A DNA stretch of 64,000 bases from Carettochelys insculpta (Eukaryota > Chordata > Testudines > Carettochelyidae), in the NCBI RefSeq assembly GCF_033958435.1, contig NC_134137.1, positions 111,982,501-112,046,500 of the forward strand. The letters run 5' to 3'. The position numbers and the translations under genes were made by a program. Shown here piece by piece: positions 1-11,379 of the stretch; positions within the stretch are counted from its first letter, which is position 1, and the number at the start of each line of letters is the position of its first letter. Under the pieces are notes generated by a model. It saw nothing but the letters and a program-made list of their open reading frames with translations. It made no database searches and was not told the DNA's origin.

Positions 1-1149
1 GTGGAAGAGCCATAAGGGTAACAAAATCTGAAACAAGAGAGTTCTACAGGAATTGCTCAGAACAGCATATTCATGTTAATGGCTTCCTTGAGCTGCTAGG
101 TCTCTTTCCAGAGTGGGTCTGAAAGTGGAAGAGATGGAGTAGTTTGGTCTAGGGAGTCACAGAAGTCAGACACGCAGGAAGAGCTAATGCCCATAATTAG
201 TCACAGCTTTTTCCCTGCCTCCAAGGCCCAGGTGAAAGAAACTGGGATTTCCCCATACCTCCACCAACACTCCCCCACCAGAAGATGGGCTTCTGTCTTG
301 TCATGCTGCTCCTCCAACTCTTCCAGTTTTTGAGCCCAGCCAGGACATGCATGTGCCATTTAGAAATGCAAGAGAACAGACACATGCACCTCTTGGAATG
401 TGACCAGGTAACTTGGAGCCTGGTAACCTGGAAAACATTGGTGAAACTCCTGCTGAATACCAAAACAATATCTGCAGGTTCTTTGTCCCATTCAGTAGAA
501 TGTGTAACAGAATATAATTTTTATTGCATTCTATAAGACTGTGTGAAAGTTAATTTTTATTAATTTCTATAGAGGCCTCACATAAACATTGAATTTGTAT
601 TTGTACATTTCTCTTTCTCTGTGTTTCCAATAGGTGGGAATGATGCTGATAGCTCCACAGGGGAGTCAGAGTCTCTTATCACTGAACAGTGCCTGATGCT
701 GGATGGTCAAGTAAAGCATTAAGAGAGTTCTGAGGACAGTTCCTTCAGCACTTCAGTGGATAATCATGTACAAAATGAGACCCAAGGGAAGAATATTATA
801 TCCATAAAACAGAGCTTTCGGAAAATTCACAGGGACCATAGGAATTTGCTGTGGCCCAGTTCTTCATTTTTTATCCCAACCTGGTTTCCTGAGACTTGAA
901 AAGATGAAAGCCCATTAATGACTGGAAAGGTAGAAACAGGAAGAAATAGTGAAGAAAGGATAAAAACAGAAGGCAACTGTGCTGAAGTAGTTTCTCTTTA
1001 CGTGTTATATTGGAGGAACATTAAAATAGGGCAGTTATTGGGGGGAATATCTCTTTTATAAAGGAGACATTTCTACTACCTCTTATGGAGACAATACTGT
1101 TGATATTTTTTAAAATTGAAAAGAAAATACCTCCAGGGATAGTAACAGA
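1..1149. other. Unannotated AT-rich non-coding stretch
   Basis: I see no gene, RNA or clear repeat here. Open frames are short and overlap on both strands, as expected by chance. The stretch ends where the tail of a Penelope-like element begins. Confidence 0.5.
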
Positions 1150-1225
1150 GAGAAAGCCATGCTAGTCTATACGCTATCAAAACAAAAAGCTGTCAAGTAG
1201 CACTTTAAAGACTAGCAAAATAGTT

Positions 1226-1264
1226 TATTAGGTGAGCTTTCGTGGGACAGACCCACTTCTTCAG
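1226..1264 (-). ncRNA. Hammerhead-ribozyme-like motif in PLE tail
   Basis: On the minus strand the tail reads CTGAAGA (1264-1258), one extra A, a perfect 5-bp stem GTGGG/CCCAC around a TCTGT loop (1256-1242), then GAAA (1241-1238). This is the order of the hammerhead core: CUGANGA, stem II, GAAA. PLE terminal repeats are known to carry hammerheads. The extra A after the first box is non-standard, stem III would be only about 2 bp, and I could not find a convincing stem I, so activity is unproven. Confidence 0.4.
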
Positions 1265-1392
1265 ACCATAGCCAGAGCAGAACAGACTCAATATTTAAGG
1301 CACAGAGAACCAAAAACAGTAAGCAAGTAGGACAAATCAGAAAAAGATAATCAAGGTGAGCAAATCAGAGAGTGGAGGGGTGGGGGGGAAGA

Positions 1393-1947
1393 TCAAGAAT
1401 TAGATTGAGCCAAGTATGCAGACGAGCCCCTATAGTAACTCAGAAAGTTCCCATCACGATTTAAACCATATGTTAATGTGCCAAATTTGAGTATAAAATT
1501 CAGCTCGGCTGCTTCCCTTTCCAGAATGGTGCGATAATTCTTCTTCAGTAACACACATACGTTTAGGTCATTGACAGAATGCCCCATTCCATTAAAATGT
1601 TGACTAAATGGGTTGTGGATCTGGAGTGTTTTGATGTCTGTTTGGTGCCCGTTGACCCTTTGTCTAAGGGAGTTAGAAGTCTGTCCAATATACAAAGCAC
1701 CTGGGCATTGTTGGCACATGATGGCATATATGATGTTAGTAGAAGAGCATGAGAAAGTGCGTGTGATTCTGTGAGTAACCTGGTTAGGTCCAGTGATGGT
1801 ATTTCCAGAGAAGATATGTGGACAAAGCTGGCAGCAGGTTTTGTTGCAGAGAAAGGTTCCAAGACTGGTGTTCCTGGGATATAGACTGTGGCTGTTAGTG
1901 AGGATCCTCTTGAGGTAGGGAGGTTGTCTGTAGGAGAGAACAGGCAT
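1393..1947 (-). pseudogene. PLE protein C-terminus with GIY-YIG endonuclease domain
   Basis: This open frame of 184 codons is the C-terminal part of a PLE polyprotein. A cysteine cluster at residues 34-42 fits the zinc-binding linker that precedes the nuclease in many PLEs. The nuclease has a NIIYAI strand near residues 71-76, the YIG motif at 86-88, conserved arginines at 95 and 97, a histidine at 101 and an acidic residue at 143 in a LEREA helix. Upstream in another frame (about 1950-2150) lies the end of the RT, recognisable by a PLVITY motif, so a frameshift separates RT from nuclease. The first methionine is internal and not a true start. The RT core is missing, so this copy cannot move itself. 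Confidence 0.8.
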
Positions 1948-2222
1948 GTCACCCAGGGCCTTCTGGAGTGTAGCATCCTCATTAAGGATAGGTTGTAAGT
2001 CTTTAATAATTTGTTGCAGTGGTTTGAGTTGGGGGCTGTAGGTGATGACCAGTGGTGTTCTGTTCTTGGCTTTTTTGGGCCGATCTTGGAGTAGCTGGTC
2101 TCTGGGTAGACTATCTTAGATGCTCTGTCGCTAAGTAGAAATGCTGAAGTACGTAAATTCAATACTTGATGACTGATGACAGCTGAGGTTGGGAGGATAT
2201 ATTTCAATAAGTTCCTAGTCAT

Positions 2223-4900
2223 CTAGCTGTTGCACGTGGATTGACCCTTGCATATGCATGGTAGTCAATGGTTTCTGTGTGATTGTGTGGGTTAATTCAC
2301 ACAGAAAAGGCCCTAAATTAGCAGTTTCTCACCTGATCCTGCATTCCTTACATACCCCAGGCACTCGTCAAGACTGTAGGCTGATTTAAGTGCAGCACCA
2401 AGACCTGAGTAAATTTCTCTTTGGCTATTCCTGTATCACTTTTTCAAATGGCTCCAGTGATAAAGTAGTCATTTTCCATTTAAAAAATGAAGAAACTGTT
2501 TGCACAGGAGAGTAGTTTGTTTTTTTTAAAAATATAAGATTTTAAAGAAAATTAAAATATATTACTTATTCACATGCCCTATTTAATTTAATTTATGTTA
2601 TTAATGTTGTAGTTTAGAAAAACACCCGGGTTAGACTTTCTTTATACTTCATGTGACTCACAAGAGACATTCCCTCTCTATCAATGGAGACAGAACTAAA
2701 GGCTGGCATTTTATAAAATAACAAAGTACCAAAGCATGTTGAAAGACAGGAGATTGTGCAAATCATAATTGACATGATTATATTTGAATAAATTCACCTG
2801 AATTTACTACATACTTCACATTATCTAAAATGTTGCCATCAGTCACTCACTGAAGTGGTATACAGACGAAATATTTGGCTTCTGAGACATGTTCAAAATT
2901 TCTTGAAAAGGAAGAAGACAAATAGGGTTTTTTTTGTTTACGCTTATTTGAAATTTGACAAAAGGTTGACCCTGGTATGAACTCTGAATAACCTCATAAT
3001 ACCAGATTACTATAAGGCGCCACTAACACATTTTGGGCAAAGACCTGAACTTTCTCTTCACTTGTTAACATGTTGTGTAAGCAATAGAAAATGAACAGCT
3101 CAAGGATGATTAATTTGGAACCCATGTTTCAAAGCCTCTCTGCAGATCTCATTTTAGGAGAAGCAGTTCCTTTGCTTTGATTCAAAATTACCACAACATT
3201 TACTATAGGGGGACACAGTTGCTATCATTCTTGAAAGACACTTGAAAGAGGAAATACATTATATAATGTTGTGTTCAAATTATAAATATGGAGACCCAAC
3301 CATCTAAAATCTAGAATGCAGAACAATAGAACAAATAGACCTGATATTTTAAACTTTTAGCACACAGTGGGTTTTTTTCCCATTGAGGTCAACATATCTT
3401 TTGGCAAGGATATAAATTGGTCCTGGACTGGGCTCATGCTGTTTTTGTTATGGGTTATGTTTGTGTCATTTAGTTTTCCTCATCTAAAACACTTTCAATT
3501 TGGATGAAGAAAACTGTGCCAACCTCAACATTGTGTAAGCTCTATACAATTATTTTTCATAATTATTTGTTAACACAAATATATCTGTGCGTGTCTATTT
3601 TGTCTTAACTAACAAAAACTGGCAAAACATCCTAGTGAAGTGGCAAAGCATTAGAACCAGAACATGCACATGCACAAAAAGAAAATGATCTATGAGCCCT
3701 TCCTAGAGAGAACTTATTCTAGCCCTGCTGCATATCTGTCTTTGCCAATCTGCTGATATATACAGTAAATAAAATCACATTGTTGATATAAAACCTGATA
3801 AATAAAATTGATCCAAAGAATGTTTTGGAGAGCTGCATTCTGAAATCACTTTCCCATTTTATATTTGTATATTTATATTTATATTCAAAGCTTGTCACCA
3901 CAGTATGCTTTTGGTCCACTCCTAATATAGTTATATCGAAAATTATTGAACACATTTATTTTAAGTTTTGGTTTCCAAAGTATCAAAATGCTTCTTAACT
4001 CAAACAAAATGAGGGCTCACATAATTCTGCTATATTGTATTTTGACAAGGTTATTCTTTGCAAGCTTGATGAACTTCAAATTTGTGCTTCTGAATCCATT
4101 CAAATTTGGCTAACAAGTAGCTCAGTGACTTTTCACCTTCTTTTTTTCAATGTTGTAATATAGGTCGACATTATTGGCGGGAAAAAAAAGTGTATGCTTC
4201 TTGAGATCAGAACAATGATTACTATTATATCTCACAACGAAGTCTTTGAGGGCTAAACCTCTCAAAACTGAGTGAGGAGGCCAGTCTATTTAGGGATGAG
4301 TGAACGTGGTGGAATAAACTGATTAGTGGTCACTTCTTTATTTTGGCTGGGACTAGTGGTATGGCTGCCTGAATATGAGAAAAGCTGTTTTTGGGGTGTA
4401 ACAAAAATGTTTGAAAATTTGTAAAAAGCTTTGTTCTTTTTCAGCTTAATTTTGCAGAAAGAAGATATTTAGAGAGGATATGAATGAACATGCACATTTC
4501 TGGGTGCTTGCCTGACTCAGTTATCCAAACTTTTTGAAGTTTGCCCAACCTAAATCTTATTTTGATGCATTTTCAGTCCCAAAGAAAACACACTGGATTT
4601 ATAGAAAATAGACATAGAGACAGCTGAAGGCTTAACTATGAGATGCCTGGAGCTATCCTGTGGTTTTAATCCATTTAATAGATTTTATTGATGGTCTGTT
4701 TATTCTGACTATACTGGTGTATTTGAAAATTAGGAACATAGAACAGGGCCTAACTCTTCATTTCTTGTAAAGTTAATGATAGTTTCTCAGGCACAGGGAA
4801 TGCAGAACTGCGGCTTTCATGACATCACATATTGCATTTAACTGCCAGAATGTTTGTATCAAACGAATTCTGAATGGCTGGATTCGTACAGTGCTCTTAT
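2223..4900. other. Unique AT-rich non-coding stretch
   Basis: About 2.7 kb without a recognisable gene or well-preserved repeat. Short open frames on the minus strand (3719-3955 and 4773-5012) have no family signature. Near 2330-2400 there is wording like CTGATCCTGCA that recalls an old amniote MITE, but it is too short to place. Confidence 0.45.
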
Positions 4901-4904
4901 GTGT

Positions 4905-5610
4905 ATGCATTTGTACTAGGTGGGTGACAGACAAAATGGAGGCAATAAAATAGTGCTTAGATGCAGTGAAACCTGGACCTTGTACAGAAAACATATAAAA
5001 CTGCTGGAGCACTTCCGCACACGCAGCCTGAGGTCAATACTGCACATTCGATGGCAGGACAGAGTTACCAACCAGGAAGTCCTGGACAGAGCAGGAACCA
5101 CGAGCATCAAAGCCATGATTCTGAAAGCCCAGCTTCACTGGACAGGGCATGTCATACAAATGGAGGAGTCGAGAATCCCTAAGCAACTCCTCTATGATGA
5201 ACTCTCCCAGGGCAAAAGGAATCAAGGTGGGCCTTGCAAGAGATACAAAGACTGTGTGAAGGCCAACATTGCTCAGGCTGGTTTGAAACCAGATCAGCTA
5301 GAGCAGCATGCAAAAGACCGAACAGGCTGGCGTGCTCTTATATGACAAGCGTATGACAACTCTGAAGAGCACCAACGCATATGCCTCATTGATGCTCGTG
5401 AGAAGAAGCAAGCAACAGCAGCAGCCACACCAACAGAGCCAGGACAATTCCCTTGCCCCCACTGTGAATGCCCATGCCATTCAAAGCTTGGACTCCTCAG
5501 CCACACGCGAGTCCACAACCAATGAACCTGTGCAAGCTCAAGACGTCATCGTCGGCCACAACGGACTACCTACTACTAGATGCACAACACTCTTAACATA
5601 CTGCACTTCA
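4905..5610 (+). mobile_element. LINE 3' fragment (APE-type non-LTR retrotransposon)
   Basis: This is a 5'-truncated LINE consisting of the region after the reverse-transcriptase core, a C2H2-like finger and a short 3' end. It belongs to the same broad group as the 9.6-13 kb LINE and the fragment at 49.2 kb, because all three share an ETWTLY-type motif followed by a leucine-rich LEHFR/LNVFH/LEQCH stretch. The three differ enough to be separate subfamilies. I do not assign a clade with certainty. Confidence 0.75.
4920..5345 (+). pseudogene. LINE reverse-transcriptase C-terminal fragment
   Basis: This open frame of 141 codons matches the thumb-and-after region of APE-type LINE proteins: SETWTLYRKHIKLLEHF near residues 15-31, SILHIRWQDRVTN near 39-51, WTGHVIQMEESRIPKQLL near 73-90 and a GKRNQGGPCKRYKD block near 98-111. 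The palm motifs are absent, so it is a truncated relic. After the stop at about 5343, another frame (about 5450-5520) encodes a CPHC-x(10)-H-x(3)-H finger typical of the end of this family, so a frameshift or indel lies between them. The first codons are probably flanking sequence and the methionine is not native. Confidence 0.75.
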
Positions 5611-5999
5611 TTTTACTGTTTAAATAAAACCCAAATCTTTCCCATTTGAATTGGAGCAGTACTCTTTCACAAATGAGCCGATTGCACATAACTCTTATAC
5701 AAATCAGTCAAAAAATAAGAAATAAACAAAAGCATAAGGGGCCAAATTAAAAAAAAAAGTTAAAAAGAGACATAAAACTATGAAAGCAACCTAAGTCATG
5801 GTATCAGTTGATTCTAAAGTGTGTTTTTCCACTTTAGCACTGACTGGATCTTATTTAAAGGGTGTTGATAATAACAAGAGCCTATTTTTGGCAGTAACTG
5901 CATGATTTCTGCTCTGCACTGATAGTATAAATTTGGACAGTTTCTCAGACTTTGTAAATCCATTAGCAGTCTGAGTTTTGATGAATGAAACTAATGTGT
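5611..5999. other. AT-rich spacer
   Basis: I recognise nothing here. It contains a short A-rich run at about 5749-5758. Confidence 0.4.
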
Positions 6000-6235
6000 T
6001 GATCAGGCACTTATATATGCTGATCAGGCATCTATATCCCTACTTCAAAGGGAGGATAGTAAGCAGGGTGTTGGGAGTTTATTAAGAATTGCTGTGGTGC
6101 ATATGTAGCACTTCATTAAGCAAATTCCACACACACACACACCCCGCAGCAACTCCGAAGTTTAAAACTTCGAAGTGCCGGCTCGCATCTAGCCGCAGCT
6201 CACTTTGAAGTAGGGAGGTAGCGTAGACACACCCA
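6000..6235. mobile_element. Harbinger-type MITE remnant
   Basis: The right side ends in a decayed GTAGACACAC terminus and carries ACTTCGAAGT-like motifs, a CAGCAACT block and the CACTTCATTA block seen in the MITE at 6350. It is degraded, with a short CA repeat at 6129-6142. The left boundary is uncertain. Confidence 0.5.
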
Positions 6236-6349
6236 AGAGGTATAAATTTTCTAGAGCACTGTTATTGTATTTTGCCTAATCAGAGCAAACACCTTAATAA
6301 CACCATTTGCATTTGTGAACACTTAGCACCTCTGCAAATAAGACTCTAG

Positions 6350-7225
6350 GGCTATGTCAATGCTTGCCCTGAACTTTGAAGGGGGCATGGTAATCAGGCT
6401 GATGGGAGATTGATAATGAAGAATTGTGATGAACATGCAGCACTTCATTAGGCTAATTCTCTCCCATGGCAACTTAGATGTGTTGTGTAGCCATGGGCAC
6501 TTCAAAGTAGCATGGACACTCTTGGGGAGTATCACAGAATCACAGGGCTGGAAGGGACCTCAGGAAGTCATCTAGTCCAGCCCCCTGCTTCAAGTAGAAT
6601 TAACCCCCACCAAGTCATCCCAGCCAGGACATTGTCCAGCCGGGACTTAAAAACCTCAAGGGATGGAGAATCCACCACCTCTCCAGGCAACACATTCCGA
6701 TGCTTCACCACCCGCCTGGTGAAGTAGTTTTTTCTAATATCTAACCTACACCTTTCCCTCTTCAGCTTCTGACCATTACTCCTTGTTCTGTCATCTGACA
6801 CCACTAAGAACAGTTTCTCACCCTCCTTTTTAGAGCTCCCTTTCAGGAAGTTGAAGGCTGCTGCTATTAAATCACCTCTAAGTCTTCTCTTCTGTAAACT
6901 AAACAAGCCCAAATCCCTCAGCCTATCCTCATAGGTCTTGTGCTCCAGACCCTTAATCATTTTTGTTGCCCTTCGCTGAACCTGCTCCAGCAAATCCACA
7001 TCCTTTTTATACTGGGGGGCCCAAAACTGGACCATAGCATGGGCACTTTGAAGTACCTGTGGCTACATGCATGCTGGCACTTCGAAGTTTGACACTTTGA
7101 AGTTGCTGCAGGGGAGCATCAGCCTAATGAAGTGCTGAATATTCATCATAGCACTTCATTAGTAATCTCCCATCAGCTTGATTACCATGCCCAATTTGAA
7201 GTATGGGGCAAGTGTAGACATAGCC
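6350..7225. mobile_element. Palindromic Harbinger-type MITE interrupted by CR1
   Basis: The two ends are inverted repeats starting GGCTATGTC, and the matching arms extend for well over 100 bp, sharing GCATGGTAATCA, CTGATGGGAGATT and CACTTCATTAGGCT. Both flanks read TAG (6347-6349 and 7226-7228), a plausible 3-bp target duplication. Dispersed TTCGAA or TTTGAA motifs match other MITEs here. A CR1 fragment occupies its centre (6532-7035), so the MITE is the older insertion. Confidence 0.75.
6532..7035 (-). pseudogene. CR1 LINE 3' end, RT C-terminus, nested in MITE
   Basis: On the minus strand an open frame of 155 codons gives the well-known CR1 ORF2 C-terminus: [59 protein letters not shown] and LLEAGGWTR. 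It ends in a very short 3' UTR and the CR1 terminal octamer (ATTCTGTGAT in sense) at about 6532-6546. It is 5'-truncated, as most CR1 copies are, and lacks the endonuclease and catalytic RT motifs. The frame is intact from 7035 to the stop, which suggests a fairly young copy. Confidence 0.9.
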
Positions 7226-7234
7226 TAGACGTCT

Positions 7235-7722
7235 CAAGTTGAGTACTGCACAATGGCCACCTGTAAAAGTTTAGCAGAGGAGGATGTGGCCCATTATCAG
7301 CAGCTAATGTGGAGTTGTGAGCATCAAGAGAGGAGAAATCAAATCAGTTCAGTCAGAGAGGGTGTGGCTCATTATCAGTAGCTAATGTGGAGGTGTGAAC
7401 ATGAAGAACAGAGAAACTGCTTTTGTAATTGACCAACCACTCCCAGTTGCAGATCAATTCTTGGTTGATGGTGTCCGATTTGCAAATGAATTGCAGCTCT
7501 GAAGTCTGACAGACAGATTTTGAACCTGTGGAATGGGAGAAGGGCAATGATCTGTAAATCACTGTGCCTGCCTCAGTGGGCTCCCTTGATAACCTCCTTG
7601 ATATCAAAGACGTGGGGAAAGGAAGAAATCAATGAAGAAGTGGGTCTGTCCCACGAGAGCTCATCACCTAAAAAATTATTTTGTTCGTCTTTAAAGTGCT
7701 ACTGGATTGTTTTTTTGTTCTA
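7235..7722 (-). mobile_element. PLE fragment, second family, with inverted tail at its head
   Basis: Read on the minus strand, it begins with a tail in the opposite sense (7640-7722, with GTGGGTCTGTCCCAC at 7650-7664 on plus), then enters the last part of a PLE endonuclease ORF. The peptide LQFICKSDTINQELICNWEWL, encoded within 7353-7607, corresponds to the LNFILKFGTLTYGLNRD segment of the 1.4 kb copy. After the ORF a block of about 48 bp containing ATTAGCTRCTGATAATG occurs twice (about 7360-7408 and 7287-7334). The inverted-tail head matches the copies at 26.2, 35.4 and 43.5 kb. Confidence 0.65.
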
Positions 7723-7727
7723 ACAAT

Positions 7728-7883
7728 TCTCAGTATTTATACACACAACACAGTCAACCTGTGGAACTCATTGCCAGAGAATGTCGTGAAGGCCAAGACC
7801 ATAACAGGGTTATAAAAAAGAACTACATGAATTTGTGGAGCTTAGGTCCATCAATAGCTATTAGTCAGGATGCAGGGCTGCTG
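7728..7883 (+). mobile_element. CR1 3' region, first half
   Basis: Contains the CR1 segment with CAACCTGTGGAACTC, GAAGGCCAAGACCATAACAG and GGTCCATCAATAGCTATTAG, decayed. The same CR1 resumes near 8168. Confidence 0.7.
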
Positions 7884-8167
7884 ATGTGGGGTGGGACGGG
7901 AGTGGGTAATGGGGTAATTGTCTATTGGCCTCAGTTTTCAAGGGGGCCCAGAGCTCCCAAAGTACCTGCAGTAGCTGTCAGAGCTTGCCCCTTTGAAATG
8001 ATGCAGCTACTCCGGCTGCTTTCAGCTTTCAGGGAGCCAGGGAGGAGCAGTATTGCACTACGGGTTGTGCTGAAGGCTCGCTGCCCTTGGCCCCACCCCT
8101 TCTGCTTTTGGCTCCACCCCTTCTGGGCATGGAGATGGACCCACAGTACTTGTCTGCATTGCTGCTA
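7884..8167. other. Unidentified insertion inside the CR1
   Basis: This GC-richer segment separates two parts of one CR1 3' region. It has a repeated CCCCACCCCTTCTG motif (about 8091-8132) but no TIR, tail or coding signature that I can name. Confidence 0.4.
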
Positions 8168-8355
8168 GGATGGACAGGAATGGTGTTCCCAGCTTCTGAA
8201 GCAGAAGCTGGGAGTGGACAACAGTGTCCCTTCATGATTGCCTGTTGTGCTCATTCCGTGTGAAGCACCTGGCATTGGCCACTGTCAGAAAACAGAACAC
8301 TGGGCCACATGGACCTTTCATCTGACCCAGTGAGGCAGCTCTTATGTTCTTATAA
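8168..8355 (+). mobile_element. CR1 3' terminal region, second half
   Basis: Matches the CR1 3' end: CAGAAGCTGGGAGTGGACAA, CACCTGGCATTGGCCACTGT, and the final TCTGACCCAGTGAGGCAG...TTATGTTCTTAT wording typical of turtle CR1 families. Confidence 0.75.
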
Positions 8356-9595
8356 TTGAAAGAGGAAAAGCCTCAGGATTTGGGGAGTATCACAGCCTTA
8401 TGGGTCTAGGTAGGAGTAGACTGAGAATGCTAGTCTGTGTCTTGGAAGTTCTAGGGAGAAAGGAAGACTTGTCAGACTAGAGCTGCACAGTCAAAGTTTA
8501 GTTTGAGGGGACTGGGATGCTCAGAAAGCCAAGATAGTGGCCAGGTACCTTACTTTTCTCTATGCAGAGATCCTGAAATACGCTCAATCCACACATTTTT
8601 CTGTCCCTTCTTTAAATATGCAAACTGCAAAGAACTACTTATATCTATTAAATTCCACTACTAGCCTCCTAAAAATACATTTAGACATCTTTTCTGAAGA
8701 AAGACAAAATAACTGCAGTTTGTAATTTTTCAGATATAAGTGGTTACAAAATAGAGGAAATTTCAGAAATGAAAATTGGTTTAAAAAAGCAATGTTTTTA
8801 TATCAGCTTTTTCAAGGAAATAATATTGATAACAATTCTTTCAAAAATAGTTACCCTAACTTAAAAGGTGTCATACAAAACTCATTCATATGTGAGCAGA
8901 GAAATTTCTCTATATAACAGCAGCATGTAAGTAGCAATAAACAGCTAGGTTTCCACAAGGATATTTTTGTGTAGTCTTATATGAAAGCTGAAAACGTGAA
9001 CATGTGGTTACTTTATAAATGATATTTACAATGAAACTCAATACAGTCTAATCTATATTTTCTTTAAAGTTAATAGTGTTTGATTCCAGGCAGTCTTTTG
9101 CAGATAAGTCACTGCCCAGGCCACTGTTAGTTGATTGTCACCAGACTTGGGTCCCATTTAGAGAGGAATGGATTTTTTCAAAGAGAGATATAAAGAAAGA
9201 TATTAGCTATATCGAAGCTAAGGAAGGAAAAGGTCAAGGAGGTTTAGATCAGATTTGTCAGAATTAATTAACTCCACTATCCAATAGATGAGTTTATCCA
9301 AGATTAGTTAACTCCACTGAGCAATAGATAAGCAAACAGACATATTTGTTTTGTCTAACATAATGTGGCTATAGCAGTATGATGAGGTATTGGGATGATC
9401 ATCATTAAGAAAAGTATTTGATCATTCTGAGTTCTTTAAGAGATTATTGGTTTATTTCAGCTAATGTTGCTGCACGCCAGGGAAGTGAGGGGAGAGGGAA
9501 GCTCATGACAAATGTCTTTTTCCCCACTTTCAAAATTTTAAAGTTTCTGTATAAATTGGTAGCGCTCTGGCCTTCCATATCACTTCTCACCTGAG
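8356..9595. other. Unannotated stretch with a short direct repeat
   Basis: No gene recognised. A unit with TTAACTCCACT...CAATAGATAAG occurs twice in tandem at about 9262-9335. Confidence 0.4.
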
Positions 9596-9693
9596 AGACT
9601 TAAAAATCAAGGCAAATATCAAGTCCAAGTCGAAGGCATCCTTCAGTCTGCATAGACTATGGATTGCGCCCTTCGTAACTCCATTTTGGATCA

Positions 9694-9978
9694 TCATTTG
9701 CAGTGTTGACTTTGACTGTGGAGGCCCACTTGAGAGTGACAGTCTTTGCTACATCTGCTGCATATGTAGTGGATGTCTGGCAGGCCCTTGCTGTCCTTCC
9801 TACGGGCTCGCTTCTTCTCTGCCAGCTGTCTGATCTTCGTCTTATCCTTCTGTAGGTCCTTGTGTAGTTCCTGCTTCCAGTTGCTGCGGTCGTCTGCCAG
9901 ATCTTCCCAACTATTTGGGTCAATGTCTACCTCCTTGAGGTACCTCTTACAGACATCTTTGTAGCGCAATTGGGGCAT
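9694..9978 (-). pseudogene. LINE C-terminal region with zinc-finger-like end
   Basis: This frame of 94 codons carries QLRYKDVCKRYLKEVDIDPNSWEDLADDR and ends with CSRCSKDCHSQVGLHSQSQHC, a C2H2/C2HC-like finger found at the end of this LINE group. A +/-1 shift separates it from the preceding RT frame. Confidence 0.75.
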
Positions 9979-11369
9979 CCGGGAGGTCTTTTTCCAGAGG
10001 CTAGCTCGCCATACAGGATGTCTATTGGGATTCTTCCATCATTCATCCCGTGGACGTGGCGAAGCCAGTGGAGCCACCGCTGCCTGAAGAGAGTATGCAT
10101 GGTTGGAATTCCAGCTTGCTCGAGGATGGCGTTGTTGGGCACTCTGTCCTTCCATGGTATCCCAAGAATATGTCTGAGGCAGCGCAAGTGGAAGACATTC
10201 AGCCTGTTTTCCTGGCGGGCATACAAGGTCCAAGACTCGCTGCCATAGAGGAGGGTGCTGAGGATGCAGGCTCTGTAGACTTGCATTTTGGTGTGAGTGT
10301 ACAGCTTGTTGTTGTTCCACACTCTCTTGCTAAGTCTGAACAGAGTTGTGGCTGCTTTTCCAATCCTCCTGTTTAGCTCAGACTCCAGTGACAGGGTGTC
10401 GGTGATGGTGGACCCGAGGTAAGTAAACTCGTGGATGACCTCTAGCATGTAGTTGTCAATGCTGATTGATGGAGGTTCAGCAACATCCTGACCAAGTACG
10501 TTTGTCTTCTCTAGGCTGATGGTAAGCCCGAAGTCCTTGCATGCTTTGGAGAACTGATCCAGCAGTTTTTGAAGCTGGCCTTCTGTGTGTGTCACTACAG
10601 CAGTGTCGTCTACGAACAGCATGTCGCTAATGATCACTTCCTGCACCTTAGACTTAGCCTTCAGCCTTGCAAGATTACACAGTTTCCCATCAGATCCTGT
10701 GTGCAAAAAGATGCCCTCTGTTGAGGATCCAAAGGCACGCTTCAGGAGGAGTGTGAAGAAGATCCTGAACAATGTTGGAGCAAGGATGCATCCTTGTTTG
10801 ATGCCACTCCTGATGTTGAAGTTATCCTATGATGTGCCGTTATATTGGATGGTTCCTCTCGTGTCTTCGTGGAAAGACTGGATCATCTTGAGTAGCCGTG
10901 GTGGGCAGCCTATCTTTTGGAACAATTTAAACAGTCTATCCCTACTGACCGAGTCGAAAGCCTTGGTCAGGTCGATGAAAGCGACATAGAGTGGCTTCCT
11001 CTGCTACCTGCATTTCTCCTGCAGCTGCCTCAGGGAGAAGATCATGTCAATGGTAGATCTCTCAGCGCGGCATCTGCACAGGGATTCAGGATACACTCTC
11101 TCAGTGAGCTTCTGGAGTCTGCTGAGGATGACACGAGCATACAATTTACCAGTGATACTTAGGAGGGAGATTCCAGGGTAATTGTTGCAGTCACTTCTGT
11201 CTCCTTTTTTCTCATACAAGGTTACAATGTTGGCATCCCGCATATCCTGTGGAACCTCACCCTCTCTCCAGTACAGGCACAGCTGCTCATGTAGGGGTTC
11301 CAGGAGTGTGTCCAAGGCAAACTTGATTTCCTCTGGTGATATACCATCCTGGCCTGGGGCCTTTCCCAC
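9927..11369 (-). pseudogene. LINE reverse transcriptase domain (broken)
   Basis: Read from 11369 down: GKAPGQDGISPEEIKFAL is RT motif 1, then SDCNNYPGISLLSITGKLYARVIL, then QLQEKC. A stop interrupts the frame near 11001, and FIDLTKAFDSVS (motif A, catalytic D) follows on the same strand. GIKQGCILAPTLF is motif B, and MLFVDDTAV at about 10622-10596 holds the catalytic DD pair, with V in place of the usual A. LYGSESWTLYARQENRLNVFHLRCLRHILGIPWKDRVPNN follows. Another stop is near 10830. The frame shifts again at about 9960 into the C-terminal part. All catalytic residues are visible but the gene is dead. Confidence 0.85.
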
Positions 11370-11379
11370 TGCAGTGCTG

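Larger units (their letters stand above)
1150..2222 (-). mobile_element. Penelope-like element (PLE), 5'-truncated, minus strand
   Basis: Read on the minus strand, this copy starts in the last part of a reverse transcriptase, runs through a GIY-YIG endonuclease, and ends in a tail whose terminal motif on the plus strand is AGTAACAGAG at about 1149. The tail contains GTGGG/CCCAC arms and the same closing sequence as the copies at 35.4 and 43.5 kb. PLEs are retroelements that encode a telomerase-like RT fused to a GIY-YIG nuclease. The 5' side simply stops near 2222. I saw no target-site duplication and no inverted tail at its head, unlike the other copies. It is the best-preserved GIY-YIG reading frame in the window. 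Confidence 0.85.

Noticed and set aside
1150..2222. Endogenous retrovirus
   Set aside because: No LTR pair, gag, protease, integrase or primer-binding site. The GIY-YIG motif marks a PLE. No ERV was seen elsewhere in the window either.
7287..7408. CRISPR-like repeat-spacer pattern
   Set aside because: Only two units, in vertebrate PLE sequence. No cas genes or further units.
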